Shown: positions 8,000-17,510, counted from the first letter of the stretch. The stretch: DNA of 64,000 nucleotides from Rhizobiales bacterium 2SD (GCA_005502805.1 SCMY01000001.1:310001-374000); one strand, 5' to 3'. Notes: generated by a model not told the origin, from the sequence alone. Made by a program: numbers and translations.

Positions 8000-8956
8000 C
8001 TATTTGACGAGGCCGATCGAGCGCAGGACGTCGGCGACGCGGACCTGCTCCTCCTTGAGGAAGGCGGCGAAGGGCTCGCCGGCGAGGTAGTAGTCGTCCC
8101 AACCGCGGACTTTCAGCACTTCCGCCCATTCCTTCGACTTGACCATCTTGTCGAAGACGGCGGTGAGGTCCTGCCGCTGCTGGGCGGAGAGGCCAGGCGC
8201 CGCCATGACCGCGCGCCAGTTGACGACCTCGACATCCATGCCGAGCTCCTTGAGCGTCGGCACATCCGCACCGTCGAGGCGCTTGCCCGAAGACAGGGCG
8301 ATCGCCCTGAGCTTGCCTGCCTTGATCTGGCTTTCGAACTCGCCATAGCCGGACACGCCGGCCGTCACCCGGCCGCCGAGCATGGCTGCTAGCGCCTCAC
8401 CGCCACCAGAGAAGGCGACGTAGTTGAGCTTGCCGGGATCGCTGCCGGCGGCCTTCGTCACGAGCGCCGCGAGGATGTGGTCGGCCCCACCGGCCGATCC
8501 ACCGGCCCAGATGAAGCGCGAGGGATCGGCCTTGATCGCCGCAGCCACGTCCTTGACCGTCTTGTGCGGCGAGTTCTCCGGCACGACGATGACGAGCGGA
8601 TCACCCGTCAGACGTGCGAGCGGCGTGACCTGGTCGAGACTGACCGGCGCCTTGTTGGTCAGGATCGCCCCGACCATGGTGATGCCGTTGACCATCAGCT
8701 GGGACGGATCGCCCTTCGATCCGTTGATGAACTGGGCGAGACCCACCGTGCCGCCCGCTCCGGTGACGTTCTGGACCTGCACGCTCTTCGCGAGGCCCGT
8801 GCCGGTCAGGACCTGCTGGATCGAGCGCGCGGCGGTGTCCCAACCGCCGCCGGGTCCGGCGGGGGCGATGATCTTGAGTTCGGCCGGGGCCTGAGCCATG
8901 GCCGGAGCCGCGACGAGGGCGGCGACGCAGGCGAGTAGAAGTCGGCGGTCGATCAT
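8000..8956 (-). CDS. Bug/TctC-family tricarboxylate transporter binding protein (second)
   Basis: A 318-residue periplasmic binding protein with a signal peptide (RRLLLACVAALVAAPAMAQ). The Bug pattern is present (LKIIAPAGPGGGWDTAARSI, then QNVTGAGGTVGLAQF, later FIWAGGSAGGADHI). Its sequence is clearly diverged from the neighbour at 5841, so the two probably bind different ligands. It starts 48 bp after the aconitase stop on the same strand and is likely co-transcribed with it, linking uptake or sensing of a tricarboxylate with aconitase chemistry. No TctA/TctB partner is visible. Confidence 0.88.
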   Translation of the reverse strand: MIDRRLLLACVAALVAAPAMAQAPAELKIIAPAGPGGGWDTAARSIQQVLTGTGLAKSVQVQNVTGAGGTVGLAQFINGSKGDPSQLMVNGITMVGAILTNKAPVSLDQVTPLARLTGDPLVIVVPENSPHKTVKDVAAAIKADPSRFIWAGGSAGGADHILAALVTKAAGSDPGKLNYVAFSGGGEALAAMLGGRVTAGVSGYGEFESQIKAGKLRAIALSSGKRLDGADVPTLKELGMDVEVVNWRAVMAAPGLSAQQRQDLTAVFDKMVKSKEWAEVLKVRGWDDYYLAGEPFAAFLKEEQVRVADVLRSIGLVK

Positions 8957-9004
8957 GGGCTTTCCTCCGTTTGTGGTCAGGTGTGGTCGCGGCGCGAAGC
9001 ACCG

Positions 9005-11650
9005 TCAGGCGCGGCGGTAGTCCGCCGCATCGTCGTCACCCGGCGGGTGATCTCTGTGATCCGGCAGGAAGCGCCGCAGGATCAGCGGCAGCATGCCGCC
9101 GGCGCGCAGCGTCTCGCATTCGAGCTCCGTCTCCACCGCCAGATGCATCGGGATCGCCAGGCGCTCACCGCTTGCACGCAGGAGCGTGGCTTGCGTGGCG
9201 AGACGCGGCGCGAGCAGGTTCTCGGGCACTGCGATCTCGATCTGGTCGCCGGGCCTGACTGACAAGTCGGCACCCTGCCCGGCATCGTCGAAGGTGAGCG
9301 GCAGGATACCCATGCCGATCAGATTCGAGCGGTGGATGCGTTCGAAGCTGGCCGCGAGCACGGCGCGCCCGCCGAGCAGGCCGAGGCCCTTCGCCGCCCA
9401 GTCGCGCGAGGAGCCCGTGCCGTAGCGCTCGCCCGCGACGATCACGATCGCTTCGCCCGCCGCGCGATAGCGCTCCGCGGCGACCCAGAGCGGCAGGACC
9501 TCGCCGCTGGCGACATGCCGGGTCGATCCTGGCGGCAGATCGGCTTCCAGCCGGTTGACCGCCGTGCGGTTGGTGAACAGGCCGCGCAGCATGACCTCCC
9601 AGTTGCCGCGCCGCGAGGCGTAGACGTTGAGGTCGCGCGGGTTCTCCCCATGCTCGGTCAACCACCGTCCTGCCTCGCTCGCGGCAGGCGTCTGCCCGGC
9701 GGGCGAGATATGATCGGTGGTGATGTCGTCGCCGAGGACCAGGATCGGGTGGGCGCTGAATCGGCCGAGGGAGGTCGGCGCGTCGGCGCGGGCGAAGGGC
9801 GGCCGACGCAGATAGGTCGACGACGGGTCCCAGGGGAAGCGCGCCGTCGACGGCGCCTCGAGCGCGGCCCAACTCGCATCGGCCGAGGCGCGCGCGAAGG
9901 CATCCTGGAAGTCGCGGCGGTCGAGGCCGGCAGCCAGGGCGGCATCGATCTCCTCGCCCGACGGCCAGAGCTCGGAGAGATGGATCGCACGGCCACCGGC
10001 CTCGCCGATCGCGTCGCGTGAAAGGTCGCGCGTCGCGTCGCCTGCGAGGGCATAGGCGACGACGAGCGGCGGCGAGGCGAGGAAGCCGGCCTCGACCTGG
10101 CCGTGGACGCGGCCGGGGAAGTTGCGATTGCCAGAGAGGATCGCAACCGGAAGCGTCTCGCCGGCCACGATCGCCCGCTCCATCACCGGCAGCAGCGGCC
10201 CCGAATTGCCGATGCAGGTGGTGCAGCCATAGCCGACGATCCCGAAGCCCAGAGCCTCGAGATCGTCGAGCAGGCCGGAGCGGCGCAGGAAGCGCTCGGC
10301 CGCCGGCGAACCCGGTGCGAGCGATGTCTTGACCCAGGGCGGTGGGGTCAGGCCGAGCGCGCGCGCCTTGTGCGCCACCAGCCCCGCCGCGACGAGCAGG
10401 CGCGGGTCGCTGGTGTTGGTGCAGCTCGTGATCGCGGCGATCGCGACCGGATGGCGGGGCAGGCCCCCCGCCGGCGTCTTCGGCTGCGGGAGCGCGGCCA
10501 GCGCCGCCGGCACGCCCGGGAGCGGCAGCCGGTCCTGCGGCCGGAAGGGGCCGGCGAGGCTCGTCTCGACCGTTCCGAGATCGAGCGCGACGGTGTCGGT
10601 GAAACGCGGTTCGGCCGCGGGGTCGAACCACAGCCCCTGCGCCTTGGCATAGGCTTCGACCAGCGCGACAGCCTGCGCGTCGCGGCCGGTCTGGGCCAGA
10701 TAGGCGAGCGTGCGCTCGTCGATCGGGAAGAAGGCCGTGGAAGCACCGAACTCGGGCGTCATGTTCGCGACGACCGCGCGTTCGCCTGCCGACAGGGTCG
10801 AGACGCCGGGCCCGAAGAACTCGACGAAGGAGCCGGTCACCCCGCGCTCACGCAGGAGCTGCGTGACGGTGAGCGCCAGATCCGTCGCAAGCACGCCCTC
10901 ACGCAGCCGGCCGTCGAGGCGCACGCCGATCACCTCGGGCAGCCGCATCATCACCGGCATGCCGAACATCACGCTCTCGGCCTCGAGCCCACCCACGCCC
11001 CAGGCCAGCACGCCGATCCCGTTGATCATCGGCGTGTGACTGTCGGTCCCGATCAGCGTATCGGGCACGGCGACCGTGCGTCCCTCGATCGAGGTCGTGC
11101 CGACGACCGTCGCGAGCTGCTCGAGGTTGATCGTGTGCATGATGCCGGTGCCGGGTGGATTGACCCGCACGCCGCGCATCGCCTGTGTCGCCCATTTGAG
11201 GAAGCGATAGCGCTCGCCGTTGCGGCGGTATTCGCGCTCCTTGTTGAGATCGGCCGCTCCCGGCACGGCCGAGACGTCGACACCGAGCGAATGGTCGACG
11301 GAGACGTCGACCGGCAGGACCGGGCTGAGCGCCCCCGGATCGCCGCCGGCTTCGGCGAGCGCGTCGCGCATCCCGGCGATGTCGACCAGCGCCGGCGTGC
11401 AGGTGGTATCGTGCATCAGCACGCGCGAGGGCTGAAAGGCGATCTCAGCGCTGCTTGTGCCGACCTCCAGCCAGTCCCGGATCGCCACGATGGCCGCATC
11501 GCGCTCCGCCGGGGAAGACGCGTTTCGCGCGACGTTCTCGACCAGGATGCGGAAGATGTGTGGCAGGCGCCTATAATCGGGCCCGAACAGGCCTGCAGCG
11601 TCAACCCGGACCGCACCATCGCCTGCAGAGATTGCTGAGAACCGAAGCAT
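9005..11650 (-). CDS. acnA: Aconitate hydratase, AcnA/IRP type
   Basis: An 881-residue enzyme of the AcnA family, close to the usual ~890-900 length. It interconverts citrate, cis-aconitate and isocitrate using a [4Fe-4S] cluster. Visible family signatures are LPVDVSVDHSLGVD, DSHTPMINGIGVLAWGVGG, SCTNTSDPRLLVAAGL with the first cluster cysteine, and GYGCTTCIGNSGPL with the other two. The swivel domain follows (DDITTDHISPAG, GTGSSRDWAAKG). Expression with a Bug binding protein and a likely GntR operator upstream suggest a catabolic paralogue for an imported tricarboxylate rather than the housekeeping copy; that is inference. Confidence 0.9.
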   Translation of the reverse strand: MLRFSAISAGDGAVRVDAAGLFGPDYRRLPHIFRILVENVARNASSPAERDAAIVAIRDWLEVGTSSAEIAFQPSRVLMHDTTCTPALVDIAGMRDALAEAGGDPGALSPVLPVDVSVDHSLGVDVSAVPGAADLNKEREYRRNGERYRFLKWATQAMRGVRVNPPGTGIMHTINLEQLATVVGTTSIEGRTVAVPDTLIGTDSHTPMINGIGVLAWGVGGLEAESVMFGMPVMMRLPEVIGVRLDGRLREGVLATDLALTVTQLLRERGVTGSFVEFFGPGVSTLSAGERAVVANMTPEFGASTAFFPIDERTLAYLAQTGRDAQAVALVEAYAKAQGLWFDPAAEPRFTDTVALDLGTVETSLAGPFRPQDRLPLPGVPAALAALPQPKTPAGGLPRHPVAIAAITSCTNTSDPRLLVAAGLVAHKARALGLTPPPWVKTSLAPGSPAAERFLRRSGLLDDLEALGFGIVGYGCTTCIGNSGPLLPVMERAIVAGETLPVAILSGNRNFPGRVHGQVEAGFLASPPLVVAYALAGDATRDLSRDAIGEAGGRAIHLSELWPSGEEIDAALAAGLDRRDFQDAFARASADASWAALEAPSTARFPWDPSSTYLRRPPFARADAPTSLGRFSAHPILVLGDDITTDHISPAGQTPAASEAGRWLTEHGENPRDLNVYASRRGNWEVMLRGLFTNRTAVNRLEADLPPGSTRHVASGEVLPLWVAAERYRAAGEAIVIVAGERYGTGSSRDWAAKGLGLLGGRAVLAASFERIHRSNLIGMGILPLTFDDAGQGADLSVRPGDQIEIAVPENLLAPRLATQATLLRASGERLAIPMHLAVETELECETLRAGGMLPLILRRFLPDHRDHPPGDDDAADYRRA

Positions 11651-11660
11651 GCTTCATTTT

Positions 11661-11682
11661 GCATATTACAAACCATAAATGC
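11661..11682. promoter_or_regulatory. Candidate GntR operator upstream of aconitase
   Basis: A second copy of the 22-bp GCAT...ATGC element: it begins GCATATTA, ends ATAAATGC and is followed by AAT, as at 6865-6886. It lies 10 bp upstream of the aconitase start codon, where a bound repressor would block transcription. Confidence 0.55.
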
Positions 11683-12033
11683 AATACCTGGTTTGCGGGT
11701 AACCCGATTCCGGCCGACCACCGCCGCGCCCACCGTGAAAAGGGGCTGCCTTGACGACGCCGCATACGCTTCCGTCTCCGGCAGTCGCGGCCGGTCTCCT
11801 ATGCGTTCCAGTGCGCCGACAAATGCGCAACTACGTCTTTCCGTCGAGCGCCATGAGCGGAAACCGGATCTCCGCCCGCAAGCAGACATTCAGAGAGCCG
11901 TTGATGGCGAGGCATCGGGGAAAGGATCGCCAGCAATCGACGTACATGAAGCCATTGCCATGGCGCAGGCGGCAGCTTAGGGCGCCGCGCGGCGGCCTTC
12001 GCCGCCGTCAGTTCAGGGCGAGCATCGCGACGA
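11683..12033. other. Intergenic stretch without a supported gene
   Basis: No convincing coding frame is seen. The only structure noted is a GC hairpin at 11991-12006 (GGCGGC, CTTC loop, GCCGCC) without a T-run, which might end transcripts arriving from either side. Confidence 0.4.
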
Positions 12034-12480
12034 TCAGGACAACGCGATCAGCCCGAGTTCGGAGGGAGGCATGCCGTAGGCGGTTCGGAAGACACGGTTG
12101 AAGGTCGCGAGATCGCGAAAGCCACACGCGAATGCGATATCGATGATGCGATGGCGTCGCAGTGCCGGGCCCGCAACATCGCTGCGGCCCTCTCCAGCCT
12201 TTGCTCGCGGATATGGCTGCCGATGCTCCAGCCGCCGCGTTCGAAATCCTTTCGCAGCTGGCTGGTGGACACACGGACATGCGCGGCGATGACGACTGTG
12301 CTCAGGAGCGGATCTTCCAGGCGCTGGGCCATGTAGCGCCGAGCCGACATCGGGCACTCGCTGCTCGATATCCCGAACCGGGTGGCGACGTCGGCTTGCT
12401 GGACGCTATCCTGAGCCTATCGGCGCACGAACTCGAAGCTGCCCAGCGCGGTGATGGCGACCCTCTGTTGAACGCCTGAT
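12034..12480 (-). pseudogene. Frameshifted AraC-family regulator fragment
   Basis: The two helix-turn-helix halves of an AraC/XylS DNA-binding domain are present but in different frames. The first frame reads VVIAAHVRVSTSQLRKDFER and then REQRLERAAAMLRA. The second reads RIIDIAFACGFRDLATFNRV and then FRTAYGMPPSEL. They meet near 12160, so a single-base shift separates them. Further upstream another frame (QADVATRFGISSS) continues with a stop codon in it. The N-terminal sensor domain is mostly missing, so this is a decayed gene and not just a sequencing error. Confidence 0.7.
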
Positions 12481-12568
12481 CTCTCGGTCCCTTGCCGACG
12501 TCGCGCCTTGCACCCAAGCCCGGACTCAAATTGCCGGCGCATTTCGCGCGCCTCGGCCATCATTCAAG

Positions 12569-12588
12569 CTAACTGAACACTTGTTTAG
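12569..12588. promoter_or_regulatory. Probable TetR operator before the ligase/ABC operon
   Basis: CTAACTGAACACTTGTTTAG matches 17 of 20 positions of the element at 23912-23931 upstream of the tetR gene. The sequence is a loose palindrome (CTAA...TTAG ends, AAC..TTGTT core). It lies about 80-100 bp before the first gene of the plus operon. Confidence 0.65.
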
Positions 12589-12666
12589 TTATTGGAGCAC
12601 TGATACGCTGCTCGGCAGGTGAGGAAACTCCGGCTTCGGCCGGACGCAGACGAGGTCCTCGTGGGC

Positions 12667-14625
12667 ATGGCCACAGAGGCGAACACGTTCCCGAAGCTGC
12701 TCTTGCACCACGCGTCGCGTCACGCGGGTCGGCCGGCCATGCGCGAGAAGCGCTACGGCATCTGGAAGACCTGGACCTGGGCGGAGCTGCTGCACGAAGT
12801 GCAGTCGCTCGCTTTGGGGCTCAACGAGGCTGGCGTGAAGTCGGGCGAACGCGTCGCGATCATCGGCAACAACCGCGCGCGGCTCTACTGGAGCATCCTG
12901 GCGGCCCAATGCCTCGGGGCGGTGCCGGTCCCGATCTATCCCGACGCGGTCGCGGACGAGATGGCGTTCCTGCTCGCCCATGCCCGCACCTGCGTGGCGA
13001 TCGTCGAGGACCAGGAGCAGGTCGACAAGCTCCTCTCCATCCAGGACCAGCTGCCGCTCCTGCGCCTCGTCGCCTATGAAGATCCGCGCGGACTACGCGA
13101 CTACCCCCAGGCCGGTTTTCTCGTCAGCCTCGACGCGATCATAGCCCGGGGGCGCGAGCTCGGCTCGGGCGAGGCGATTGCGCCGCGCTTTGCGGATCTC
13201 GCCGCGCGCACCAAAGGCGATGATACCTCCATCATCCTCTACACCTCCGGCACGACCGGCCGACCGAAAGGAACCGTGATCGCCGCCGGGCGCGCGATCA
13301 AGGCCGCCGCGGCTACCGTCGCGGCGGACGGGCTCGACGAGACCGACGAGGTCGTCGCCTATCTGCCGATCGCCTGGGGCGGCGACCATTATCTCAACTA
13401 TGCCCAGGCGCTGGTCGCGGGCTTCTGCATGTCCTGTCCGGAAGAGCCGGAGACGGTGTCCGAGGACATGTTCGAGATCGGCCCGACCTTCTATTTCGCC
13501 CCGCCACGCGTGCTTGAGAACCTGCTGACCCGGATCATGATCGAGATGGAGGACGCCGGCCGCGCCAAGCGCTGGCTCTTCGACCGCTTCATGACGGTGG
13601 CGCGGCGCTGGGGCGAGGCCATCCTCGACGGGCGGCCGGTGCCGCTCCATGGCCGCCTGCTCTACGGTCTTGGCGAAGCTCTGATCTACGGGCCGATCAA
13701 GAACGTCCTCGGCTTCTCACGCCTGCGGGTGGCATACACCGCCGGCGAGGCGATCGGGCCCGACCTGTTTTCCTTCTTCCGTTCCCTCGGCATCAACCTG
13801 AAGCAGTTCTACGGGCAGACCGAGGCCTTCTTGTACATCTCTGCCCAGCCTAACGGAGAGATCCGGGCAGAAACCGTCGGCCCGCCCGCGCCTGGCGTCG
13901 AGATCCGCATCACCGAAGGTGGCGAGGTCCAGTTCCGCTCGCCAGGCCAGTTCGTGGCCTATCTCGACGATCCCGAGCGCACCGCCGAGACACTCACCGA
14001 CGACGGTTTCGTCCGCACCGGCGATGCCGGCTTCTTCGACCGCAGCGGCCATCTGCGCATCATCGACCGCGCCAAGGATGTCGGGAAACTGCAGGACGGC
14101 GCGATGTTTGCGCCCAAATACATCGAGAACAAGCTCAAATTCTTCCCGAACATCAAGGAGGCGGTCGCCTTCGGAGCGGATCGGCAGTTCGTCACCGCCT
14201 TCATCAACATTGACCTGCTGGCGGTCGGAAACTGGGCCGAGCGCAACGGGATCAGCTTCGCATCTTATCAGGAGCTGGCGGCCCTGCCGCAGGTCTACGA
14301 CATCGTGCGGGGGCATATCCGGCAGGTCAATCGCGACCTCCTGGCCGAACCGACCATGGCCGGCGCCATGATCTCCCGCTTCGTGATCCTGCATAAGGAG
14401 CTCGACGCCGACGACGGCGAGCTGACCCGGACCCAGAAGGTCCGCCGCGCTTTCGTCGAGGACAAATACGCCGCCCTCATCGCCGCGCTCTATGACGGCT
14501 CGCAGAGCTGCTTCGTCAGCACGGAGGTCACCTTCGAGGACGGCCGCAAGGGGCGGATCGAGGCGCTACTCGCCATCGCCGATGTCGACGATGCCTCCGC
14601 GCGCGCCGAGGCGCTGGCCGCATGA
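12667..14625 (+). CDS. AMP-binding acyl-CoA ligase
   Basis: A 652-residue member of the ANL adenylating family, long-chain acyl-CoA synthetase-like branch. The phosphate-binding loop TSGTTGRPKG lies at residues 193-202. Further family motifs are YGQTEAF, TGDAGFFDRSGHLRIIDRAKD and the hinge lysine region. It activates a carboxylic acid to its CoA thioester at ATP cost. The ATG at 12667 (MATEANTFPKLLL) is chosen because homologues begin near NTFPKLL; a GTG at 12619 would add 16 residues. Its stop overlaps the livG start (ATGA). With an ABC importer downstream, its substrate is probably the imported acid. Confidence 0.85.
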   Translation: MATEANTFPKLLLHHASRHAGRPAMREKRYGIWKTWTWAELLHEVQSLALGLNEAGVKSGERVAIIGNNRARLYWSILAAQCLGAVPVPIYPDAVADEMAFLLAHARTCVAIVEDQEQVDKLLSIQDQLPLLRLVAYEDPRGLRDYPQAGFLVSLDAIIARGRELGSGEAIAPRFADLAARTKGDDTSIILYTSGTTGRPKGTVIAAGRAIKAAAATVAADGLDETDEVVAYLPIAWGGDHYLNYAQALVAGFCMSCPEEPETVSEDMFEIGPTFYFAPPRVLENLLTRIMIEMEDAGRAKRWLFDRFMTVARRWGEAILDGRPVPLHGRLLYGLGEALIYGPIKNVLGFSRLRVAYTAGEAIGPDLFSFFRSLGINLKQFYGQTEAFLYISAQPNGEIRAETVGPPAPGVEIRITEGGEVQFRSPGQFVAYLDDPERTAETLTDDGFVRTGDAGFFDRSGHLRIIDRAKDVGKLQDGAMFAPKYIENKLKFFPNIKEAVAFGADRQFVTAFINIDLLAVGNWAERNGISFASYQELAALPQVYDIVRGHIRQVNRDLLAEPTMAGAMISRFVILHKELDADDGELTRTQKVRRAFVEDKYAALIAALYDGSQSCFVSTEVTFEDGRKGRIEALLAIADVDDASARAEALAA

Positions 14626-15473
14626 CCGGCAACGCGGCCAGCCTCGCGATGTCGCTTGCGCCGATGGCGCCGGCTATGGCGCATGTCGCTCCGGCCGCTC
14701 TCGCCAGCAAGCCGCTGCTGGCGGTCGAGAACGTGTCCTTGCGCTTCGGCGGCGTGAAGGCGCTCAGCGACGTTTCCTTCGACATCCGGGCCGGCGAGAT
14801 CAGGGCGATCATCGGGCCGAACGGCGCCGGCAAGACCTCGATGCTCAATTGCATCAATGGCTTCTATCGGCCAAGCAGCGGCCATGTCGCGCTCGACGGG
14901 GTCCGCCACCGCCATCTGCGCCCGTCTCTCGCCGCACGCAACGGCATCGCCCGCACCTTCCAGAACGTCGCCCTGTTCAAGGGCATGACCACGCTCGACA
15001 ACATCATGACCGGCCGGGCGCTGAAGATCCGCAGCAGCTTCCTCAGGCAGCTGGTCCGGCACGGGGCCGCCTTGCGCGAGGAGATCGAGCACCGGCGCAA
15101 GGTCGAGGAGATCATCGATTTCCTCGAGATCCAGGCCATCCGCAAGACGCCGGTCGGCAAGCTTCCCTACGGCTTGCAGAAGCGGGTCGAGCTCGGCCGG
15201 GCGCTGGCGATGGAGCCGCGCCTGCTGCTGCTCGATGAGCCGATGGCTGGCATGAACCTGGAGGAGAAGGAGGATATGAGCCGCTTCATCGTCGAGGCTA
15301 ACCAGGCGTTCGGCACCACGATCACGCTGATCGAGCACGACATCGGTGTCGTGATGAATCTCTCGGACCGCATCGTCGTGCTGAACCACGGCTGCAAGAT
15401 CGCCGACGGCACGCCGGAGGAGGTCCGGTGCAACCCACAGGTCATCGACGCCTATCTGGGATCGGGTGAGTGA
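14622..15473 (+). CDS. livG: Liv-type ABC transporter ATP-binding protein (LivG)
   Basis: A 283-residue ATPase. Walker A is GPNGAGKT (65-72) and Walker B is LLLLDEPMAGMN. The signature region reads PYGLQKRVELGRAL, the degenerate form usual in LivG. ALKIRSSFLRQ and the C-terminal IEHDIGVVMNLSDRIVVLNHG are also typical of the branched-chain amino-acid transporter family. An Ala/Met-rich N-terminal extension of about 30 residues precedes the domain and may reflect a start further in. It powers uptake together with LivF. The 4-bp overlap with the ligase gene indicates tight coupling. Confidence 0.9.
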   Translation: MTGNAASLAMSLAPMAPAMAHVAPAALASKPLLAVENVSLRFGGVKALSDVSFDIRAGEIRAIIGPNGAGKTSMLNCINGFYRPSSGHVALDGVRHRHLRPSLAARNGIARTFQNVALFKGMTTLDNIMTGRALKIRSSFLRQLVRHGAALREEIEHRRKVEEIIDFLEIQAIRKTPVGKLPYGLQKRVELGRALAMEPRLLLLDEPMAGMNLEEKEDMSRFIVEANQAFGTTITLIEHDIGVVMNLSDRIVVLNHGCKIADGTPEEVRCNPQVIDAYLGSGE

Positions 15474-15475
15474 CG

Positions 15476-16420
15476 ATGGCTGTGTTCGATCCGGTCAAGG
15501 TCGCGTTCTTCGTCGAGGTCCTCGTCAGCGGGCTCCTGTCGGGCATCCTCTATGCACTGGTCGCGCTCGGCTTCGTCCTGATCTTCAAGGCGTCCGGCGT
15601 CTTCAACTTCGCGCAGGGCGCGATGGTGCTCGTCGCGGGGCTGGCCCTGGTGCGCACGCTGAACTGGCTGGAGGCGCATCTGCCGTTCTGGCTCGCCCTG
15701 CTGCTGGCCTTGTCCTTCGCGGGGGCGCTGATGACCGGGATCGCCTGGGCGGTCGAGCGCTTCGTGCTGCGCAAGCTCGTCAACCAGACCGCGCTTGCGC
15801 TCTTCATGGCCACGATCGGCATCACCTTCGTGCTGGAGGGCCTCGGCCAGCAGATCTTCGGCGCCCAGGTCTACAAGCTCGATATCGGCCTGCCGCGCGA
15901 CAACATCTTCGCGCTGGAAAGCCTCTTCGACGGCGGCATCCTGCTCAACACGCTCGATCTGTGGTCGGCATTGCTCGCCGCGGCGATCGTCGGCGCCCTC
16001 GCCTTCTTCTTCCAGTGGACCCGCACCGGCCGCGCGCTGCGCGCCGTCGCGGACGACCATTCGGCGGCGCAGTCGGTCGGCATCCCGCTGACCCGGGTCT
16101 GGTTCATCGTCTGGGTCGTGGCCGGGCTCGTCGCCATCGCCGCCGCCGCGGTCTGGGGCTCCAAGGTCGGCGTGCAGTTCTCGCTGGTCTATGTCGCGCT
16201 CAAGGCGCTCCCGGTCATCATCGTCGGAGGCCTGACCTCGGTCCCCGGCGCCATCCTTGGCGGCCTGCTGATCGGGGCGGGTGAGAAGCTCGCCGAGGTC
16301 TATCTCGGCCCCTCCCTCGGCGGAGGAATCGAGCACTGGTTCGCCTATGTCGTGGCCCTGGTCGTGCTGCTGGTGCGCCCCCAGGGCCTCTTCGGCGACC
16401 GCATCATCGAGCGGATCTGA
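15476..16420 (+). CDS. livH: Liv-type ABC permease (LivH)
   Basis: A 314-residue inner-membrane permease with about eight hydrophobic helices. GILYALVALGFVLIFKASGVFNFAQGAMV is split here as SGILYALVALGFVLIFKASG then VFNFAQGAMV, the LivH hallmark. ALRAVADDHSAAQSVGIPL is the cytoplasmic coupling loop. The ATG at 15476 is favoured because GGTGAG precedes it at good distance; a GTG at 15470 overlapping the livG stop is nearly as likely. It forms a heterodimer with LivM. Confidence 0.9.
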   Translation: MAVFDPVKVAFFVEVLVSGLLSGILYALVALGFVLIFKASGVFNFAQGAMVLVAGLALVRTLNWLEAHLPFWLALLLALSFAGALMTGIAWAVERFVLRKLVNQTALALFMATIGITFVLEGLGQQIFGAQVYKLDIGLPRDNIFALESLFDGGILLNTLDLWSALLAAAIVGALAFFFQWTRTGRALRAVADDHSAAQSVGIPLTRVWFIVWVVAGLVAIAAAAVWGSKVGVQFSLVYVALKALPVIIVGGLTSVPGAILGGLLIGAGEKLAEVYLGPSLGGGIEHWFAYVVALVVLLVRPQGLFGDRIIERI

Positions 16421-16421
16421 C

Positions 16422-17510
16422 ATGTTCTACCGCGAAGCCGGACATTTCCGGGACAACTACCAGGCCGACATGGCGCTCTTCCCGATCCGCGAGGACCGGA
16501 TCGGCGTCTCGCTCCTCCTCTTCGCAGCCTTCGTGGCGGTTCCCCTGCTCCACCTGGCCAGGATCGGACCCTTCTCGGGCGATTATCTCTTCAATGCGAT
16601 CCTGATCCCGGTCCTCATCCTGTCCGTCGCGGCCATCGGGCTCAACGTCCTGGTCGGCTATTGCGGGCAGATCTCGCTCGGGGCCGGCGCCTTCATGGGC
16701 ATCGGCGCCTACGCCGCCTACAACATCGCCGTCCGGGTGCCGGGCATGCCGTTGATCGGCACCTTCCTGCTCGCCGGCGGCGTCGCGGCGGTCGCCGGCG
16801 TCCTCTTCGGCATCCCGTCGCTGCGCATCAAGGGGCTCTATCTCGCGGTCGCCACGCTCGCAGCACAGTTCTTCTTCGACTGGTGCTTCCTGCGTCTGGG
16901 CTGGGTCACCAACTACACGCCGTCCGGCTCGGTCTCGGCGCCTGCGCTCGTCGTCTTCGGCTGGGAGGCCGACAAGCCGGTCGAACGCTACCTCCTCGTG
17001 CTGACGATCGCGGCGGCGGTCGCCTGGGGGATAGCCAACCTCGTCCGCGGCAATATCGGGCGCCAATGGATGGCGACGCGCGATATGGACATCGCGGCCG
17101 AGATCATCGGTATCAGGCCGGTCGAGGCCAAGCTCACCGCCTTCGCCGTCTCCTCTTTCATCCTCGGCCTCGCCGGCGCGCTCTGGGCCTTCGCCAACCT
17201 GCGGTCCTGGGAGCCCTACGCCTTCTCGATCGACCGCTCCTTCCAGCTGCTCTTCATCGTGATCATCGGCGGCCTCGGCTCGATCGTCGGCTGCTTCCTC
17301 GGCGCCGCCTTCATCTGGCTCCTGCCGCTGGTCGTGGAGGCCGTGCCGCGCTGGCTCTCGATCCCGATCTCGGCCGATGCGGCCGCTAATCTCACGCTCG
17401 CAGCCTTCGGCGTCCTGATCCTGCTCACCCTGATCTACGAGCCGCATGGCCTCGCCCGCGTCTGGTCGATCACCAAGCACAAGCTCAGACGCTGGCCCTT
17501 CCCCTACTGA
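16422..17510 (+). CDS. livM: Liv-type ABC permease (LivM)
   Basis: A 362-residue permease with a hydrophilic N terminus and about ten helices. Family motifs are LNVLVGYCGQISLGAGAFMG, GIPSLRIKGLYLAVATLAAQ, and the coupling loop WMATRDMDIAAEIIGIRPVE. LivM partners are usually longer than LivH, as here. The ATG lies 1 bp after the livH stop. It completes the membrane channel of the importer. Confidence 0.9.
   Translation: MFYREAGHFRDNYQADMALFPIREDRIGVSLLLFAAFVAVPLLHLARIGPFSGDYLFNAILIPVLILSVAAIGLNVLVGYCGQISLGAGAFMGIGAYAAYNIAVRVPGMPLIGTFLLAGGVAAVAGVLFGIPSLRIKGLYLAVATLAAQFFFDWCFLRLGWVTNYTPSGSVSAPALVVFGWEADKPVERYLLVLTIAAAVAWGIANLVRGNIGRQWMATRDMDIAAEIIGIRPVEAKLTAFAVSSFILGLAGALWAFANLRSWEPYAFSIDRSFQLLFIVIIGGLGSIVGCFLGAAFIWLLPLVVEAVPRWLSIPISADAAANLTLAAFGVLILLTLIYEPHGLARVWSITKHKLRRWPFPY

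Noticed and set aside
10103..11638. A 511-codon plus-strand frame
   Set aside because: Antisense to the aconitase gene, with no recognisable motif and shadow-like composition.
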